A stretch of 64,000 nucleotides of DNA. It comes from Valencia hispanica (lineage: Eukaryota; Chordata; Actinopteri; Cyprinodontiformes; Valenciidae). The notes beneath the pieces are model-generated. The model saw only the letters and a list, made by a program, of their open reading frames with translations, was not told the origin of the DNA and did no database searches. The translations under genes were made by a program, and so were the position numbers. The DNA lies in the NCBI GenBank assembly GCA_963556495.2, contig OY747709.1, forward strand, positions 16,167,900 through 16,231,899. The letters are read 5' to 3'. Positions 1 to 9,945 of the stretch are shown here, in pieces; the stretch's first letter is position 1; each line of letters begins with the position of its first letter.

Positions 1-149
1 TAGACTACATGGTAAAGTATAGTTTTTAAATAGAGAACAATTTTTGTCTTTTTGAAAATCAAAAATTGTGGTATAAAATATCCTGTCGGTCCCCCTCCGT
101 CAATATCTTATGGAACCCCTTTTAGCTGCAGTTACAGCTGCAAGTCTTA

Positions 150-530
150 TGGCACTACCGAAGAAGCACATCCCATCTGAAAATGTTGCTCAGTTGTCAA
201 CTGTATGTAGAATAGCTGAAGATCAGTCAGACTGGAGTCAGTCTGACTGATCAGTTTGCCACAGATTCTCAGCTGTATTTACGTCTGGACTTTGACTAGG
301 GCCTTCATTGATCTAAATTATTGCATCTCTGGCTGTATGGTAAACCTCTGGCCCAGTTTCAAGGCTTTGCACACTCTAATAGATTTCCCAACAGGACTGC
401 TCTGTATTTAGCTCCACCTTACTCCAATCATTTTCTCTGTTCCTCTAAAGAACAGCCCCACAGCAGAATGCTGCCCCCACCTTATATCATTGTGGGGATG
501 ATGTGTTCCAGTTACCTTTAGTTTTAAGCT
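150..530 (-). mobile_element. Degraded Tc1-like transposon fragment
   Basis: Read on the minus strand, this matches the middle of a Tc1-type transposase gene. It has the blocks that in better copies here (61.5-61.9 kb) encode the central catalytic region, for example the stretch around 436-510 about a crop of cases where the mineral-like phrase 'cccc-acc-tat' precedes the glycine-rich segment. It has no complete ends and several indels. A 13 bp inverted repeat with a 6 nt loop (221-252) lies inside it. Pseudogenised; no intact frame. Confidence 0.6.
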
Positions 531-1160
531 ATAAATACAGTTTTACATTTAGACCAGAAAATGTCAATCACATCTGATCAGGATAACTTGCTCCACATGT
601 TGACTGTATCTTTTACATGGTTTGTGGTAAATTACAAAAAGGTTTTCCTATGACTTTGTTTAGAATTTCTTTCCTCTTCCATAAGGGCAAGATTTGTTGA
701 AAGCCCTTTATTATGTTAATTCCCTTTCACGAGTATTTGTTGCTTGTGTTAGTCTAGTACATAAAATACAATATATACAGTTCCAAATATCAAATACTAC
801 ACTCTATATTAAGTGGCTTGTTAAAAGCAGACAAAAAGAATAACAATGAATGTGTCATGAACAATTTGGTGAATGTTGAAGCAACCACTTTCAATTTTCT
901 ATCCTAATTTCCTGTAGCAGCTGGCAGTGCTAACACTTGCTTACTGTATAAATGAACAGGAATAACAGGTGAAGATTCAGTTTCAGTTGTTGTTCCTGTC
1001 CGCCCTCCTCTATACCAGTGTACAGCTACAACATTTTTGTTAGCGTCTTTGTTTATGAGAAATTGCGGTTTGTGATAGGGGGGGTTCGGGGTATAAACAG
1101 TAATCCATGCATGCATGCTATCATATCTAATCTGATTTATAGTCACTAATTAACCTTACA
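531..1160. other. Intron, nothing recognised
   Basis: AT-rich unique sequence. I see no exon, RNA gene or clear repeat. The 80-codon frame on the minus strand (904-1146) has no recognisable domain and is taken as chance. Confidence 0.5.
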
Positions 1161-1325
1161 TGTTCCTTTTTGACTGTGGGAGGAAGTTGTAGTACCCAGT
1201 GAGAACCCACACATGCACAGAGAGAACATTCAAAGTCCATGTCAACAGGCCCTTGGGATTTGAACCCAAGACCTTCCCCCTACAGGGCTACGAAGAACTA
1301 TGTCATCATGCTGCCTGGTACAGAT
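1161..1325. repeat. Interspersed teleost repeat, family A fragment
   Basis: It contains the family signature: a 'gactgtgggaggaag' block, a block resembling 'gagaacccacacatgcac', and one resembling 'tttgaacccaagacctt'. Similar blocks recur at 20.8-21.0, 50.3-50.6 and 55.1-55.3 kb. The family is familiar from fish genomes and its other end carries TGGATGGA-type repeats. I do not assign it to a named class. Confidence 0.65.
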
Positions 1326-2201
1326 TTTAAAAAAGGTACACTGATTTAGGGTGCGATATGACTGGAACACCACAAATCATGCTGATTAATACACATGAAT
1401 AAAGGCATTATATAAGAAAATAAAACTAAAAAAACCAGATATGCTGGCAGATGGTTGAATAGGTTTCCTTAATGACTCATTCATCCATAATGATTAACAT
1501 TTCAGTTCGAGTTTAGACCTATGTAAAATTTCAATAACATATGCTGTAAATTTCACAAAACAATTTGTTTTTAATAACATTAATGTGCATGAGCAGCGGA
1601 ACACCCACACATCATGACCTATGTAAATAACGTAAATGGAGGACTAACATTGTGCAAGTGTTATAACAAATGTGCTGAAGGTACACATGTTGGACTGCAG
1701 GTTATAGAAAGGTTTCTAATCCAGTGCTGGGTGGATGCATTTGAGCAACAGCATACTGAGTGCATGTTCAGAAAAGTGACTGTACAGTTCAGCTTAATAG
1801 AAAAAACACCATTGCTGCATTGTGAAATAAAATTTTCATAGATTTAACTCGAACAATGTTTCAGGGGTAATTACTTTCATAAAATGTCAAAAGGAAAAAA
1901 GCTAATTTCAGTGTAGCTGTAATGAAACCTAGCATTAGCAACAGAGTAATTTATGGACTGCCATCTGCTCTGTAAAGGTTACTACCACAGGCAATTCAGA
2001 CATGCAAGTTCTACAAGAGCTTAATTAAAATACTGCAGCATTTGAAACACAACCGCTTCTAAGGGAAACTTTTCTGTCTGCTGAGTTCAGAAAGGACAGT
2101 TACGTTTGTTCCAGAAAAAGTTGACATTTGGAAGTCCTTCCCCGGCTTTGTCAGTCTGTCTAATATGCCTCTTTGCCCTCTTGCCTTTTTTGCCCTCCCA
2201 G
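1326..2201. other. Intron preceding the TAFA5-like exon
   Basis: No repeat or exon recognised up to the polypyrimidine tract (about 2158-2199, rich in ctcttgccttttttgccc) that precedes the acceptor AG at 2200-2201. The 75-codon frame at 1614-1841 has no domain and is treated as chance. Confidence 0.5.
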
Positions 2202-2329
2202 CGCGAATCGTGCGGAGCCGTCAATGGTGTGAGATGGCTCCCTGCATGGAGGGGGAGGTCTGCAGCCTCCTGTTCAACAGATCCGGCTGGACCTGCACCA
2301 GGGGCAGTGGTCGCATCAAGACCGTCACG
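2202..2329 (+). CDS. tafa5-like: TAFA5-like chemokine-like protein, C-terminal cysteine-rich coding exon
   Basis: A 128 bp exon that is GC-richer than its flanks. The acceptor is tgccctcccag (AG 2200-2201) and the donor is ACG|gtaatt (GT 2330-2331). It starts with two bases completing an Ala codon and then encodes 42 residues ending in phase 0. The segments ARIVRSRQWCEM, PCMEGEVC and NRSGWTC followed by GRIKT match the conserved C-terminus of the TAFA (FAM19A) family. The QWC..PC.EGE.C..L.NRSGWTC pattern fits TAFA5 better than TAFA1-4, which have a KVLP/GNKVKTTK-type ending. Four Cys residues of the family's disulphide set are visible. TAFA proteins are small secreted, mainly neural ligands. 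In the family only a few residues follow this exon. Reading through the donor would instead add five residues and a stop (TGA ends 2347). Signal peptide and N-terminal exons lie outside the window. The family call is firm; the paralogue is less so. Confidence 0.88.
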
Positions 2330-2845
2330 GTAATTCACACGACGTGACATTAATACACGCCATATGCACTTACAGCAACACGCCTTCATATTCAGCGTGA
2401 GGTACCCCCATGAGATCAGGTCAGGTGTCATATGAAGCCACAGACCTAGGAGACATTCAACATGTTTCAGTCAAATGCTCTGTCAATGCTTAAGTTTAAA
2501 ATACCACATAAGACGAAAAAAGTTATGCTGATCTGCTGTCTGATGTCTGAGGCTTGTGAACTATTTTACAAATTGAACACATTGCTGGAGTCTGGAGTAA
2601 ACTCTCAGACAGACTCCAAGTTAGCATACAAAAGATAAAAAATAAAGCGAAAGAGAAATCTCTTGGTATGTTGAAAGAAAACTGCATATATGCTATGCTT
2701 CACTATTTATAATAAAAATTGGCATTGCAGATTTACTACACTGTTATTTAATCACTTTTATTTGCCTTCATGCTATCACACATTCACCAAAAGGTTATTA
2801 GGTAAACCTGTTAACACAAATAGTGAATCAGCCAATCACATGTCA
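2330..2845. other. Intron, nothing recognised
   Basis: No repeat family or exon recognised. Frames on both strands at 2087-2431 overlap the TAFA5-like exon in wrong frames and are shadows. Confidence 0.5.
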
Positions 2846-2985
2846 GCAAGAGTTCAAAAGCGCTTTTCAAGACTCTCAAAGCGCTTTACAACTCCATTAT
2901 TCATTCACTCTCACATTCACACACTGGTGGAAGCAAGCTATGATTATAGCCACAGCTGCCCTGGGGCAGACTGACAGAAGCTAGG
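2846..2985. repeat. Short interspersed teleost repeat ('agcgctttacaa' type)
   Basis: It contains a motif run seen again and again in fish genomes: 'aaagcgctttacaact', then 'cattcac' and 'cacacactggtgg', then 'agccacagctgccctgggg' and 'gactgacagaagc'. It is a single diverged copy, with class unassigned. Confidence 0.6.
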
Positions 2986-3039
2986 CTCTCTTGCTTTATT
3001 GATCTTTCTCTTACTTTATTGTGTATCATGTGTAATGTG

Positions 3040-3165
3040 TGTTTCTTTTACTTTTAATTTCCATTGTTTTTTTGTTTTTTAAATCACCAAATCATGTAAA
3101 GCAACTTGAATTACTCTGCTGTTGAAAGTGTGCTATACAAATAAAATTGCCTTGCCTTGCCTGTG
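3040..3165 (+). mobile_element. 5'-truncated LINE tail (L2-like)
   Basis: It ends in 'gttgaaagtgtgctatac' plus 'aaataaaattgccttgccttgcc'. The same 3' end appears at 5226-5361 and at 62820-62857. In the last case it follows L2-like reverse transcriptase sequence in the same orientation, which identifies it as the 3' terminus of that LINE. The GCCTT repeats would be the LINE's terminal microsatellite. Confidence 0.65.
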
Positions 3166-3289
3166 AGAGACTGTGTGGATAAACATACCTTTTTGAGGTC
3201 AGAGGTAAAGAGGATCTCACCTTTGAACCAAGGTATATAGAGTACCATTTTCAAACAACCAATGCAGTGAACCTCGGGGTTTAGGGACT

Positions 3290-3645
3290 ACATCAGCAGA
3301 AGACTGCAGTTAGTTAAGAACAGGAAACTGCAGTTATAATTCACACAGAGACCAAAACAAGAGAATAAAAGATTGGTAAAGTGTTCTATGGTCTGATGAA
3401 TCTTGTTTATAGCTGTGAGATGGTAGAATTGGGTGAAAACAAAGTGAAGACATGGCTCCATCCTTGCCTTGCTAGTTCCAGCAACTGCTGGTGGTGTAAT
3501 GGTGTAGAGATGTTGGATCACTTGGTTCCATTTGAGCATCATTTAAATACGACAGCCTGAATGTTGTTGCTAACCATGTCCATTCCATTGTGATCACAGT
3601 GTTCTGATGGCTGCTTACAGCAGGATGATGCACCAATATAGCACA
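3290..3645 (+). pseudogene. Tc1/mariner-like transposase remnant, cut by a younger Tc1
   Basis: On the plus strand there are blocks typical of a fish Tc1-like transposase. These are 'gttctatggtctgatgaat' (around the first catalytic Asp, WSDE-type), an 'acatggctccatcc' block, 'ctggtggtgtaatggtgtag' (glycine-rich segment), and 'gttgttgctaaccatgtccat' leading to 'cttacagcaggatgatgcacc' (second catalytic Asp region, QQDDAP-like). The reading frame is broken by several indels and stops. The remnant stops at the TA at 3646-3647, where a second transposon of different sequence begins, so it was the insertion target. Confidence 0.7.
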
Positions 3646-4945
3646 TACAGTGGGGCAAAAAAGTATCTGGCAGCCACCGATTGTGCGAGTTTTTCCACTT
3701 AAAAAGATGAGAAAGGTCTGTAATTTTCATCGTAGGTACACTTCAACTGTGAGATACAGAATGTAAAAAAATTAGGGAAGTCATATTGTATAATTTTAAA
3801 ATAATTTATATGTATAATGGTGTAGAAAATAAGTATTTGGACAATAACAAAAGTTCCCCTCAATACTTTGTAATTTAAGCTTGGATGGCAATAACAGAGG
3901 TCAAACGTTTCCTGTAGGTCTTCACCAGGTTTGCACACACTGTAGCTGGTGTTTTGGCTACTCCAGAACCTGGAAATGCTTTTTATGTAACCCCTCCTTC
4001 GTTGCTTGGACGGTGTGTTTGGGATCATTGTCATGCTGAAAGATCCAGCCACCTTTCATCTTCAATGCTGTCACTGATGGAAGGAGGTTTTTGCCCAAAA
4101 TCTCACATTACATGGCTCCATTCATCCTTTGCTTAATACGGATCAGTCATTCTGTCCCCTTTGCAGAAAAGCATCCCCAAAGCATAATGTTTCCACCCAC
4201 GTGCTTTACAGTGAGTATGGTGTTCTAGGGATGCAACTCAGTATTCTTCCCCCTCCAAACACGGCGAGTGGCGTTTATACCAAAGAGTTCTATTTTGGTC
4301 TCATCTGACCACATGACATTCTCCCAATCCTCCTCTGGATCACCCAGATGGTCTCTGGCAAACTTTAGATGGGCCTGGACATGTGCTGGCTTAGACAGGG
4401 GGACCTTTCGAGTGCTGCAGGATTTTAATCCATGACGGCGTAGTGTGTTACTAATAGTAACCTTTCTTACTGTGGTCCCAGCTTTCTTCTAGTCATTGAC
4501 TAGTTCCCCCAGTGTAGTTCTGGACTGTTTCCTCACCATTTTCATGATCATGTGTACCCCACGAGGTGAGATCTTGCATTGAGCCCCAGGTTGAGGGAGA
4601 TTGTATTCCATTATCTAATAATTGTTCCAACAGTTGATCTCTTCTCACCAAGCTGCTTGCCTATGTTATATTGGCTCATCCCAGTCTTGTGCAGGTGTAC
4701 AATCTTGTCGCCGGTGTCCTTGGACAGCTCTCTGGTCTTGGCCATAGTGGAGGGGTCTGAGTATGACTGTTTGAAGGGGTGGATAGGTGTTTTTTATACA
4801 GACAATGAGTTCAAACAGGTGCCAGGTAACAAGTGGAAGCTAGAAGTGCTTCTTAAAGAAGAATTGGCCTGGTCTGTAAGGGCCAGAATTCTTACTTGTT
4901 TGTAGGTGCTAAATACTCATTTTCTGCACCATTATACAAATAATA
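3646..4945 (-). mobile_element. Tc1-like transposon, one terminal repeat lost
   Basis: The left end is TA (3646-3647) followed by CAGTGGGGC, a classic Tc1-type terminus. The subterminal region includes 'cacttaaaaagatgagaaag'. The transposase gene is on the minus strand with a probable start codon at 4745-4743. It gives MAKTREL followed by a helix-turn-helix-like stretch, and runs to about 3860 with many frameshifts and stops. Around 4190-4320 are the antisense versions of the central catalytic blocks. The opposite terminal repeat is missing: similarity fades near 4945. It is inserted in an older Tc1-like remnant. Dead element; frames seen on the plus strand here (e.g. 4579-4905) are antisense shadows. 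Confidence 0.82.
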
Positions 4946-5225
4946 AAACTGATTAACAATTTACTAATCTTGAGAAATTCTGATTAGATCCAATCAGAAG
5001 TTAAGTTGAAAATCATGATCTTAATTCTCATACATGTGATCTTAGTCTTAATATGCTGTATGGATCCGTATTTCCTCACATTTAGTCTAAACTCATTTCA
5101 CGCTCAGTTTGATATTTTTTTCTATATCCTGATATTCTACTGCAACCACATTCATTCACCATGCAGGGTAAAAAAGAAACCAATGTAGTCATTACACAGG
5201 CCAGACATAAACAACCGATTCAAAG
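4946..5225. other. Intron, nothing recognised
   Basis: Unique AT-rich sequence between two mobile-element fragments. Confidence 0.4.
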
Positions 5226-5361
5226 CCTGTTTTTACTTTTGTTTTGTTTTTTCTTCGTTTTTCTCTTCGTTTTTTAAAAATCGTCAAATTATGTAAAGCA
5301 CCTTAAATTACCCTGTTGTTGAAAGTGTGCTATACAAATAAAATTGCCCTGCCTTGCCTTG
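5226..5361 (+). mobile_element. 5'-truncated LINE tail (L2-like)
   Basis: Same 3' end as at 3040-3165: a T-rich stretch, then 'aaattatgtaaagcacctt', 'gttgaaagtgtgctatac', 'aaataaaattgccctgcc' and GCCTT units. Only about the last 130 bp of the LINE was inserted or survives. Confidence 0.65.
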
Positions 5362-5401
5362 AACATACCTCCCTTATGTGAACATAAGCTGCTTGGATCC
5401 C

Positions 5402-5981
5402 TAGGCCTGTCACAATAAAATAATTTGCTTGACGATTAATTGCCTTTGAAATTATTGCAATAAATGATAATATTGTCATTTTGAGACCATTTTTTACCTA
5501 ATGTAATAATAATAATGCATGTACACCCTCTAAGCAATCAATTACCTTTAATAAAAAAAAAAAAAACATTTACCACTGGACTTGGAAGACACTTTTAAAA
5601 TCCAATACAACTTAAAAAAGTAGAAACATAATTTTTTTTATATACTCTACAAACAAAATTGCCCTTCAAATAAATATTATACACTTGGCTCAGACAAGAA
5701 AAAACAGGAAAAACTACCAGTTATGGCTTTTGTAAACAAAAAGTGCAAACCATCAACAAAAACATTCATTTTGAATAGAAAAAAGACATTCCGTTTTACT
5801 CTGCCACAACAGATATTTGGACAATATGTGCCTTTTTTCATCCATTCTCTTTGGTGGAAAGAGGGAGACATGCAAGGAAAACGAACAAGAATGCAAATGA
5901 AAATTATTGTGGCTGGAAAAATGATTGAGCTTTGAAATTTATCATGCAATTATTGATTTATTGCCTATTGTGACAGGCCTA
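5402..5981. mobile_element. Non-autonomous DNA transposon (MITE), probably hAT-type
   Basis: The ends are perfect 16 bp inverted repeats: TAGGCCTGTCACAATA at 5402-5417 and its reverse complement at 5966-5981. Inside lies a diverged subterminal inverted region ('aaataatttgcttgacgattaattg' against 'caattattgattta'). Flanks TGGAT(CCC) at 5394-5401 and TGGAT(TGT) at 5982-5989 agree in five of eight bases, as expected for a decayed 8 bp hAT target duplication. The 580 bp interior carries no transposase; the 90- and 70-codon frames inside are on opposite strands of the same AT-rich DNA and look fortuitous. The hAT assignment is inferred from the flank length and family recall. Confidence 0.78.
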
Positions 5982-6940
5982 TGGATTGTGCTAGTATGCT
6001 TTTTGTTTTTAGCCTGGTTGGACCAGACATGTACATGTTTTACTACACCCTCATTGTGGGTAATCAAAGAAGACAAACAAAAACAAATGAAAGAATAAAG
6101 TGTTTTTGTAAGGAAAGCATTGTAGTTTTGTGCCATGGTTTCCGAGGGATAAATCATCCAAATGAAGAAAAAAAGCTGATCTCCTCTGACTGCATTTCCT
6201 AATAAACAAGCATCATAGTTGTTTTTCCTTCTGCTTTTTTTAATCTGACCTGACATTTTTCTTTATCTACTGTATGTTTGGCACCACCCTTTGAGCGGGA
6301 GTATTCCAGTAGTTGCTGGGGAGTGCAGTACAGTTGTGAAAATCTGGCCACAGAGCCCGATGTTCAGATACAAAACTTGCATCACAAAATTACAAACTAC
6401 AAGGTTTCTTCTATTTCCTCTGACAGTGCTCTGTGCTGACTGTCATGTGATGCAGCGGTGACGCAACATATGAGCAGGGAGGTGTTAGTTAGCTGACCAA
6501 AAAAGCTGAGCTAGCCGACCAAAGCTAAAATGGCAGTTTTAACGCAGTGAAAACAAGAGTCACAATGGAAATGTTGGTTGAAACTGCAACAGCTCTACTG
6601 TGTTGGTGCTAAAAATAGAGAGTTTTGTACAGTGAGGAACTTTTTTCTTTTGACAGTTACATGAGGTTTAGTATGCTTTACTTTAGAGCGTTTTCAGGCT
6701 CACCAAGATGTAGGGTAATGGGTATTTTTAAAGCTTTCAAAGTTGTAGGCAAGAAATAGTAAATGTCTAGTGCTGTATGGTTGGACAGCAATCCCCTGGT
6801 GTTAAGGTATGCCAGATATTCAAGAATAGAGACTGCACTGATTTGAATAAGTCTTTAAAACTAAAATCAGTTAAAATCAAGTAAGTTTTTCCGTGGGAGT
6901 AAAGAATGCACTTCCTTCTTCTGCTGACATTCCCGTTTTA
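5982..6940. other. Intron, nothing recognised
   Basis: No exon or repeat recognised. Frames at 5942-6256 (minus) and 5981-6202 (plus) overlap each other and lack domains. Confidence 0.45.
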
Positions 6941-7420
6941 TTAAATCAATTCAACCATACAGATTTCAAGTCAGTTACAAAAATTCCAAATTGATCCCCA
7001 TTATCAAACAATGCAGTTAAGTTCAGTTAATTATTAAAATTGTTTAAAACGTTTTCTATCTAAGGAAACCCAGCCAAATTCATCGAGTCATTGACTTGCA
7101 GCAATCCCTCATACATAAGCAAGCATGTAGTGACAGTGGAGAGGAAAAGCTCCCCTTTAACAGGAAGAAACCTCCAGCAGAGCCCGGTTCAGTGTGAACG
7201 ACCATCTGACATGACCGACTGGGTGTTTGAGAAGACAGAGCAGAGACACAAAGAAATAGAAGCACTGATCCAGAAGTACTTTCTATAGGAAAGAAAAGTA
7301 AAAGGTTAATGGCACTAGTAGCGGCTTTAACTGCTTCATCTAAGAGAGACAAAGCTAAGCAGGTGAGCTCTGAGCCAGTTTTCAAGTCTATATAGAATGA
7401 AAGGGAGCACATACTGTTAG
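6941..7420. repeat. Interspersed teleost repeat, family B
   Basis: Key blocks are 'caaccatacagatttcaagtc', 'ttctatctaaggaaacccag', 'gagtcattgacttgcagcaat', 'gcaagcatgtagtgacagtgg' and 'aggaagaaacctccagcagag', followed by 'gaccgactgggtgtttgag'. A second, shorter copy lies at 59090-59425. I recognise the family as common in fish but cannot name its class. The frames on both strands here belong to the repeat and are not genes. Confidence 0.6.
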
Positions 7421-7861
7421 TATAAGCTCAGTCAAAGGCTATGTCTAGGGTAAAGGCAGGGTTAAACACTGAAAGACAGGGTCAGGTGGCTCTCATATAG
7501 AAGGAGAACATACCACAAGTTATTGGCAGCATTGCCAAAGTTTAATTAACTTTGGCAATGCTTAACGTTGCAGATGTTTAATCTGCTTAACGTTTTATTT
7601 GAAAAAAGAACAAAAAGTGTTTTTCTTGGCAAAACCCTCTCATAAAGCTATCAAAGCAGGAATATGTCGCTGCTTTAGAAAACTCCTGCAAACCATATGC
7701 AGCGGCTGATAAATAGAAGAAAAAATGAAATAAAAGAAAGTCCTATCAACACAAGACAGAGACAAAAGCATTAAGACTGAGATAGACCATGGCAGAAAAA
7801 AAGTTTAAGTAAGACAAAGGAGAGGAGAAAAAGGAGGACTGTCTGGATATTATGGAGGTTC
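7421..7861. other. Intron with a strong hairpin
   Basis: No exon seen. The only structure is the inverted repeat at 7529-7561. Confidence 0.4.
7529..7561. repeat. Perfect 14 bp inverted repeat, 5 nt loop
   Basis: gcattgccaaagtt, then loop taatt, then aactttggcaatgc. All 14 arm positions pair. Both a hairpin in RNA and a cruciform in DNA are possible. No evidence of function. Confidence 0.85.
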
Positions 7862-7985
7862 TATCCATCCATCCATTTTCTGTACCCGTCCATCCTAATG
7901 CAGGGTTGCGAGGGGGCTGGTGCCTATCTCCAGCGGTCAAGGGGCGAGAGGCGGGGTACACCCGGGACAGGGCGCCAGTCGGTGG
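7862..7985 (-). repeat. Interspersed repeat, family A end with TGGATGGA tail
   Basis: It starts with 'ctatccatccatccattttc', i.e. the GGATGGATGG tail read from the other strand. This is followed by 'ggggctggtgcctatctcc', 'agaggcggggtacacccggg' and 'gacagggcgccagtc'. The matching plus-oriented tail lies at 15140-15255, and a second minus-oriented copy at 20745. Confidence 0.75.
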
Positions 7986-8814
7986 TTCTATGATTTACAG
8001 AATATTTATCTGTACTAAAAGCACTTCTTTGGACCAACCTGCTGCATTAACTGCTAATACCTGATGAGGCCTAACTACTTACAGATCTACAAAACAAAAG
8101 CAACCTTGAGTGATGACCTGTTGATTCTTTAATACTGTAATGATAAAAAAAAAATTTAGTTTGAGTTCCTAACAATTTTTTTATTTCTTAAATAAAAAAT
8201 AATTTGTTGCTGTCTAAACCTGAGAAGGTAATGTTAAAAAATCTAATAGAAAGCCTTAAGTTGCCCTACATTACACGTAGTAATGGTACAACATCACAGG
8301 CCTGTTCAGGCAGACTGGAATAGTGTACTTTTTAGGAATTCCCAACAGTTTTAAGAAATTAATATTCTGTTGGTGAGCTTTCTCTGCGTCTGACTCAAGC
8401 AGCCTACCAAGAGAAATCAAGCAATTACTGTTATTGCAAGCAATGTTTTTTATTGCCTTCAGAAGTATAAGATGTACTTGTTGGCAACAGTAACAAATAA
8501 CTGCTAATCACATTAACTCTGATGAATACACTTTTAGTTTCTATAATAACAAATTAATAAAAATTTAGGGTGCTAATTTAGCTGTGCATATCCAGCTTCA
8601 AAGTCAAAGCCATTAGTTCAAAATGTGCTTAATAAACTGTGCCTTTCCAAAATGGGTTATCATGGTAATAAATCAGATGTAGGGGATCTGTTTAAGGGAA
8701 GTTTCTTCTAAGGTATGTGCTTTTGCATATTCTTATTCAGCAGAATGCTAATGTTTGTATGATTATGATGCGGAATGTCTATTAACTGGGTTTAGTCGAT
8801 GCTGCAAAGGACCA
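7986..8814. other. Intron, nothing recognised
   Basis: AT-rich unique sequence without exon-like or repeat-like blocks that I can support. Confidence 0.45.
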
Positions 8815-9945
8815 CTCACAAGGCTGGTTGGGACCAGGTTTCGTGTTAATCAAATTTTTTCCGTCTTTGACCAGTTAGTTTCAAATGTGACGGAAAACTC
8901 TGAAGGTCATCCGTCATTTTGACAGATTGTAATTCCCACCCTTGACCACTTGGTGCAGACACGCAGACATTTTCAACTTTACACATAGAGTTCTGGTTAC
9001 TGAATCGATCAAAAAAAGCTTCCCATGAGAACATCTGAGCATCATCTCAGACCTGGACACCGGATTCGATGTATCTCGCTATCCAGGAGTTGACAGTGCG
9101 TTGAAGAGTATTGCCTAATTCACACAGAGCGCGGAACGAATGCTATTCAAATCGACTGCGGACTGTGTGTGGGGAACGTCTCCGGAAAGCACAGAGTGAA
9201 AGCAATGAATATTTACCAATAGTTGGCAAAACATTGACAAAATTTGAAATAATACGTTTAAAGATATACTTGTAAAAATAATGTGAACTATCATAAACTG
9301 TGAACTGATATCACTGTCATTAAAAATAAAATAAAAAGCCGGGGGGAAAAATGCAACACAGGTTTTATTTTGAAATATACCGGATGCACCTCGCTGGCTT
9401 ACGTCTCACTTCCTGTCTGGCTCATGTAATTTCTTTAACTTTAACAGAAAGAGCGCATGCTGCGGGATTTCCTCCCGCTGAAGCAATCAGGAAAGCCCTC
9501 GTTCAGAGAATGTTGCCAAATTCTGATCACTACAATTGCAGAAATGTTCCCTGATTTCAAAACTTTGGCTGAAGTGGCGCTCGTAACTCCAATCTCCAGT
9601 GTGGCTGCAGAACGCGGATTCAGCCTCCATTACGCACAAGCGGGAGTGCAGTTCAGCTCCATGAGGAGCATTCAGCCACAGCAGGTGAAATGTTTATAAT
9701 TAATTCATGTAGCCTATTAATCTGCTCAATGTGTGAGGGCACGATGTGGATTCTCTGTTCAGCTTGTTTGGATTGAATATTAATTGAATGAAAATTAAAT
9801 ACTACTAAATATGTCCTTATTATCATTTAAAAAATTGACAGGTAAAAATCGATTTTGACCGGATTTTTTTTTACCCTGCCAGTCAACAGAAATTATAGCG
9901 TGACCTCTGGCTGGGAGTGTTTCTTTAAGTCTGACTATATCTATT
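8815..9945 (+). mobile_element. hAT-type transposon remnant
   Basis: The centre encodes a hAT dimerisation domain (9457-9699). The flanks share related sequence: 'aaattttttccgtctttgacc' with 'aaatgtgacgg' near 8855-8895, and 'aatcgattttgaccgg' with 'ttttttttaccctgcc' near 9846-9885, possibly subterminal inverted regions. Clear terminal inverted repeats and an 8 bp target duplication were not found, so the borders are approximate. Confidence 0.5.
9457..9699 (+). pseudogene. hAT transposase C-terminal dimerisation domain fragment
   Basis: An 80-codon frame starting MLRDFLPLK and containing FPDFKTLAEVAL, then TPISSVAAERGFS. The SVAAERGFS block is the hallmark of the hAT C-terminal dimerisation (Dimer_Tnp_hAT) domain. 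The normal continuation after it (usually an N-x-I/L-K-T motif) is replaced by unrelated residues, and the catalytic part of the transposase is absent. It is preceded by 'tttctttaactttaacag' (AG 9446-9447), which resembles a splice acceptor, so this may once have been an exon of a hAT-derived gene. Taken as a decayed fragment. Confidence 0.72.

Noticed and set aside
2106..2333. Alternative plus-strand frame over the TAFA5-like exon (FQKKLTFGSPSP...)
   Set aside because: Wrong frame; only the frame reading RIVRSRQWCEM matches a known family and fits the splice sites.
4579..4905. 108-codon plus-strand frame
   Set aside because: Antisense of the Tc1 transposase N-terminus (minus-strand start at 4745).
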